Part shown: positions 62,505 to 64,000 of the stretch, piece after piece
Position numbering within the stretch: position 1 is the first letter of the stretch
How the letters are laid out: every line of letters begins with the position of its first letter
Assembly (NCBI GenBank): GCA_965221935.1
Contig: CBDCSZ010000010.1
Location: 1-64,000 of the forward strand
Direction of reading: 5' to 3'
DNA: 64,000 nucleotides
Source: JAPOXR01 sp965221935
GTDB taxonomy: Bacteria; Pseudomonadota; Alphaproteobacteria; Rhodobacterales; Rhodobacteraceae
Notes under the pieces: model-generated
The model's database searches: none
Seen by the model: only the letters and a program-made list of their open reading frames with translations
What the model was told of the DNA's origin: nothing
Translations under genes and position numbers: made by a program

Positions 62505-64000
62505 ATGAGAACTGTATTGAAGAGCTTGGCCTTTGCGCCGCTGGTGTTTGTCGCCGCAGGCGCGGCCTCTGGCATGCAGAATCCGGAGGAGGCCGGAAAC
62601 GTCACCATGTGCCCCGCGACCTGTGTGCCGGCCGACGGCGGAACCCACACCATTGCCTACCGCGGATCGCCGCGGCCTTTTGTGTGGGGTGCGGGGGCGG
62701 ACAACCAGCTCGTGAGACTCAATTTCGGAAACCTGTTTATTCTGGATCCGTTCAACAATGTCCGGCTTCCCGACCTTGCGACGCATTGGGAGATCTCCGA
62801 TGACCTGACCAAGGGGACATTTCATCTGCGCGAGGGCGTGCGGTTCCATGACGGCACGCCGTTGACCGCAAAGCATGTGGAATGGAGCTACCTGCTGACC
62901 ATGAATCCCCGGGCGGAAGGCGCGGACTTCCTGATGCAGGATGCCCGTCTGACGGAATTGATAGGCGCCCAGGCCTACATCGACGGCACGGCGGACAGTG
63001 TCCCCGGCATCACGGTTGTCGACGACCATACGATCGTCTTTGAAACGGCGGTCCCCAACGGAAATTTCTTTGACAGAGTGGGCAAGGTCTACATCCTTGC
63101 GGCCCATCTTTTTGAAGGCAGGCCAATGGAGGATGTGCTGACGGAGGACTGGTGGTCGCCCGAGATAAGAGTGGGAACCGGCCCATTCGTGTTCGAGGAG
63201 CATGCCGAGGGACAGTTTGCATCCGTGACAGCGAATGAGGATTACTGGGCCGGCCGGCCGCATCTGGACCGGATCGTGCTGAGATTTTTTGAAGAGTATG
63301 AAACCGGATCGCTTGCTTTTGAAAAGGGGGAAGCGCACCAGCTGGATGGTCTCACGACCCAGGACGTTTCGCGATATGCCGAGACGAACCCCGAGGGTTA
63401 TGTTTTCCTGCGCGGAAACCCCCTGGCCGCCAACTACATCAACGTCGGCGACAAGCCCTACCTGAAGGATAAAAGGGTCCGCCAGGCGATTTCATTTGCC
63501 ATCAACCGTCAGCAGATGATCGATCTTCTGACTCCTTACGGGATGAGGGCTGCCATTTACACCATGTTGCCTGCTGACCATCACTTGTTCAATCCCGATG
63601 CTCCGGCCTATCCGTTCGACCCTGACCGGGCGAGGGAACTTCTGGCCGAGGCGAACTGGGATCCGGACCAGGTCGTGGAGCTGGCGACATACTACGAGCA
63701 CCAGGACGCTCTTGACTGGCTGGCTTTCATGCAGAAACAGCTTGGCGATGTGGGCATGAAGGCCACCGTTCGGCAGATGGACTGGCCTGACATGGACAAA
63801 GCCGGCCAGGCGGGTGAGCTTGATCTGTGGCTCACCGGGTATTCGAAAGATGTGGTCGGCAATCACCTGGCTTATTTCGGCCCCAACGGCGCGTGGAATT
63901 TCGGCAACTACAGCAATCCCGAGTATGAAGAACTCTTGAGGATGGCAGGCCGCGCCGGCGGAGAGGAACAGCGGCAGCTTTTTATGAAAATGCAGGAGAT
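62505..64000 (+). CDS. Family-5 extracellular solute-binding protein, 3' end outside window
   Basis: The open frame from ATG 62505 runs off the window after 498 codons. Signal peptide LKSLAFAPLVFVAAGAASG. The family-5 (DppA/OppA) features follow: LNFGNLFILDPFNNVRLPDLATHWEISDD, FHLREGVRFHDGTPLTAKHVEWSYL, VGTGPFVFEE, KDKRVRQAISFAINRQQMIDLL and YPFDPDRARELLAEANW. It is the periplasmic receptor expected to feed the DppBCDF-type transporter at 52-56 kb, though separated from it by the sugar genes and the toxin pair. Confidence 0.93.
   Translation, partial: MRTVLKSLAFAPLVFVAAGAASGMQNPEEAGNVTMCPATCVPADGGTHTIAYRGSPRPFVWGAGADNQLVRLNFGNLFILDPFNNVRLPDLATHWEISDDLTKGTFHLREGVRFHDGTPLTAKHVEWSYLLTMNPRAEGADFLMQDARLTELIGAQAYIDGTADSVPGITVVDDHTIVFETAVPNGNFFDRVGKVYILAAHLFEGRPMEDVLTEDWWSPEIRVGTGPFVFEEHAEGQFASVTANEDYWAGRPHLDRIVLRFFEEYETGSLAFEKGEAHQLDGLTTQDVSRYAETNPEGYVFLRGNPLAANYINVGDKPYLKDKRVRQAISFAINRQQMIDLLTPYGMRAAIYTMLPADHHLFNPDAPAYPFDPDRARELLAEANWDPDQVVELATYYEHQDALDWLAFMQKQLGDVGMKATVRQMDWPDMDKAGQAGELDLWLTGYSKDVVGNHLAYFGPNGAWNFGNYSNPEYEELLRMAGRAGGEEQRQLFMKMQE

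Overview
The window looks like part of the chromosome of a GC-rich alphaproteobacterium. The backbone genes at 46-51 kb (pheS, a DUF1244 gene, rnr, a lytic transglycosylase) and the many SAR/Rhizobiales-like small-molecule genes fit that group, but the assignment is an inference. The left two thirds (about 1-46 kb) is a degenerate mobile region; the right third is chromosomal metabolism.

1-28 kb is the wreck of a conjugation-type (I-type, Dot/Icm-like) type IV secretion locus. In order it holds a CHC2/Toprim primase, dotI, dotH, dotG, dotF, dotE, a small lipoprotein, an ankyrin protein, two secreted proteins and the coupling ATPase dotL. The order dotI-H-G-F-E is that of icmL-K-E-G-C in Legionella, and most genes overlap by ATGA/GTGA. 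Four separate insertions break it: IS256-type copy A in the primase, IS256-type copy B at the dotI/dotH joint, an IS4-type element with a DruA-domain transposase in dotG, and a four-gene Mu/Tn7-like transposon (DUF6431, DDE transposase, AAA ATPase, DUF3991-Toprim protein) at the end of dotF. For three of them the target duplication is visible and removing the element restores the reading frame exactly, so the locus was intact recently. Behind dotL come a tyrosine recombinase, an unknown gene, a zinc-ribbon protein, a degenerate HNH protein, a three-LysM/TcpQ-like protein, a second ankyrin protein and a serine resolvase.

28-46 kb is cargo of mixed base composition. It holds a defence-like cluster (DUF5131 three-Cys protein plus TcmP partner, a TIR-like protein, a deoxyribosyltransferase-like protein), a MORN-repeat secreted protein, and two resolvase fragments flanking an oxygenase remnant and a TPR protein made of near-identical repeats. 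A 632-residue unknown next to a membrane beta-solenoid protein follows, and an IS1634-type element that truncates a membrane protein ends the region.

46-64 kb is ordinary chromosome: mltB-like, rnr, DUF1244 and pheS as one operon, then a catabolic neighbourhood. The latter has a family-5 oligopeptide/dipeptide-type ABC transporter (two ATPases, two permeases and a divergent binding protein cut by the window end), two phytanoyl-CoA dioxygenase-family proteins, a sugar isomerase/epimerase, a Gfo/Idh/MocA dehydrogenase and a sulfatase-superfamily hydrolase without the usual Cys/Ser nucleophile motif. A PIN toxin-antitoxin pair sits inside it. No rRNA, tRNA or CRISPR array was recognised.
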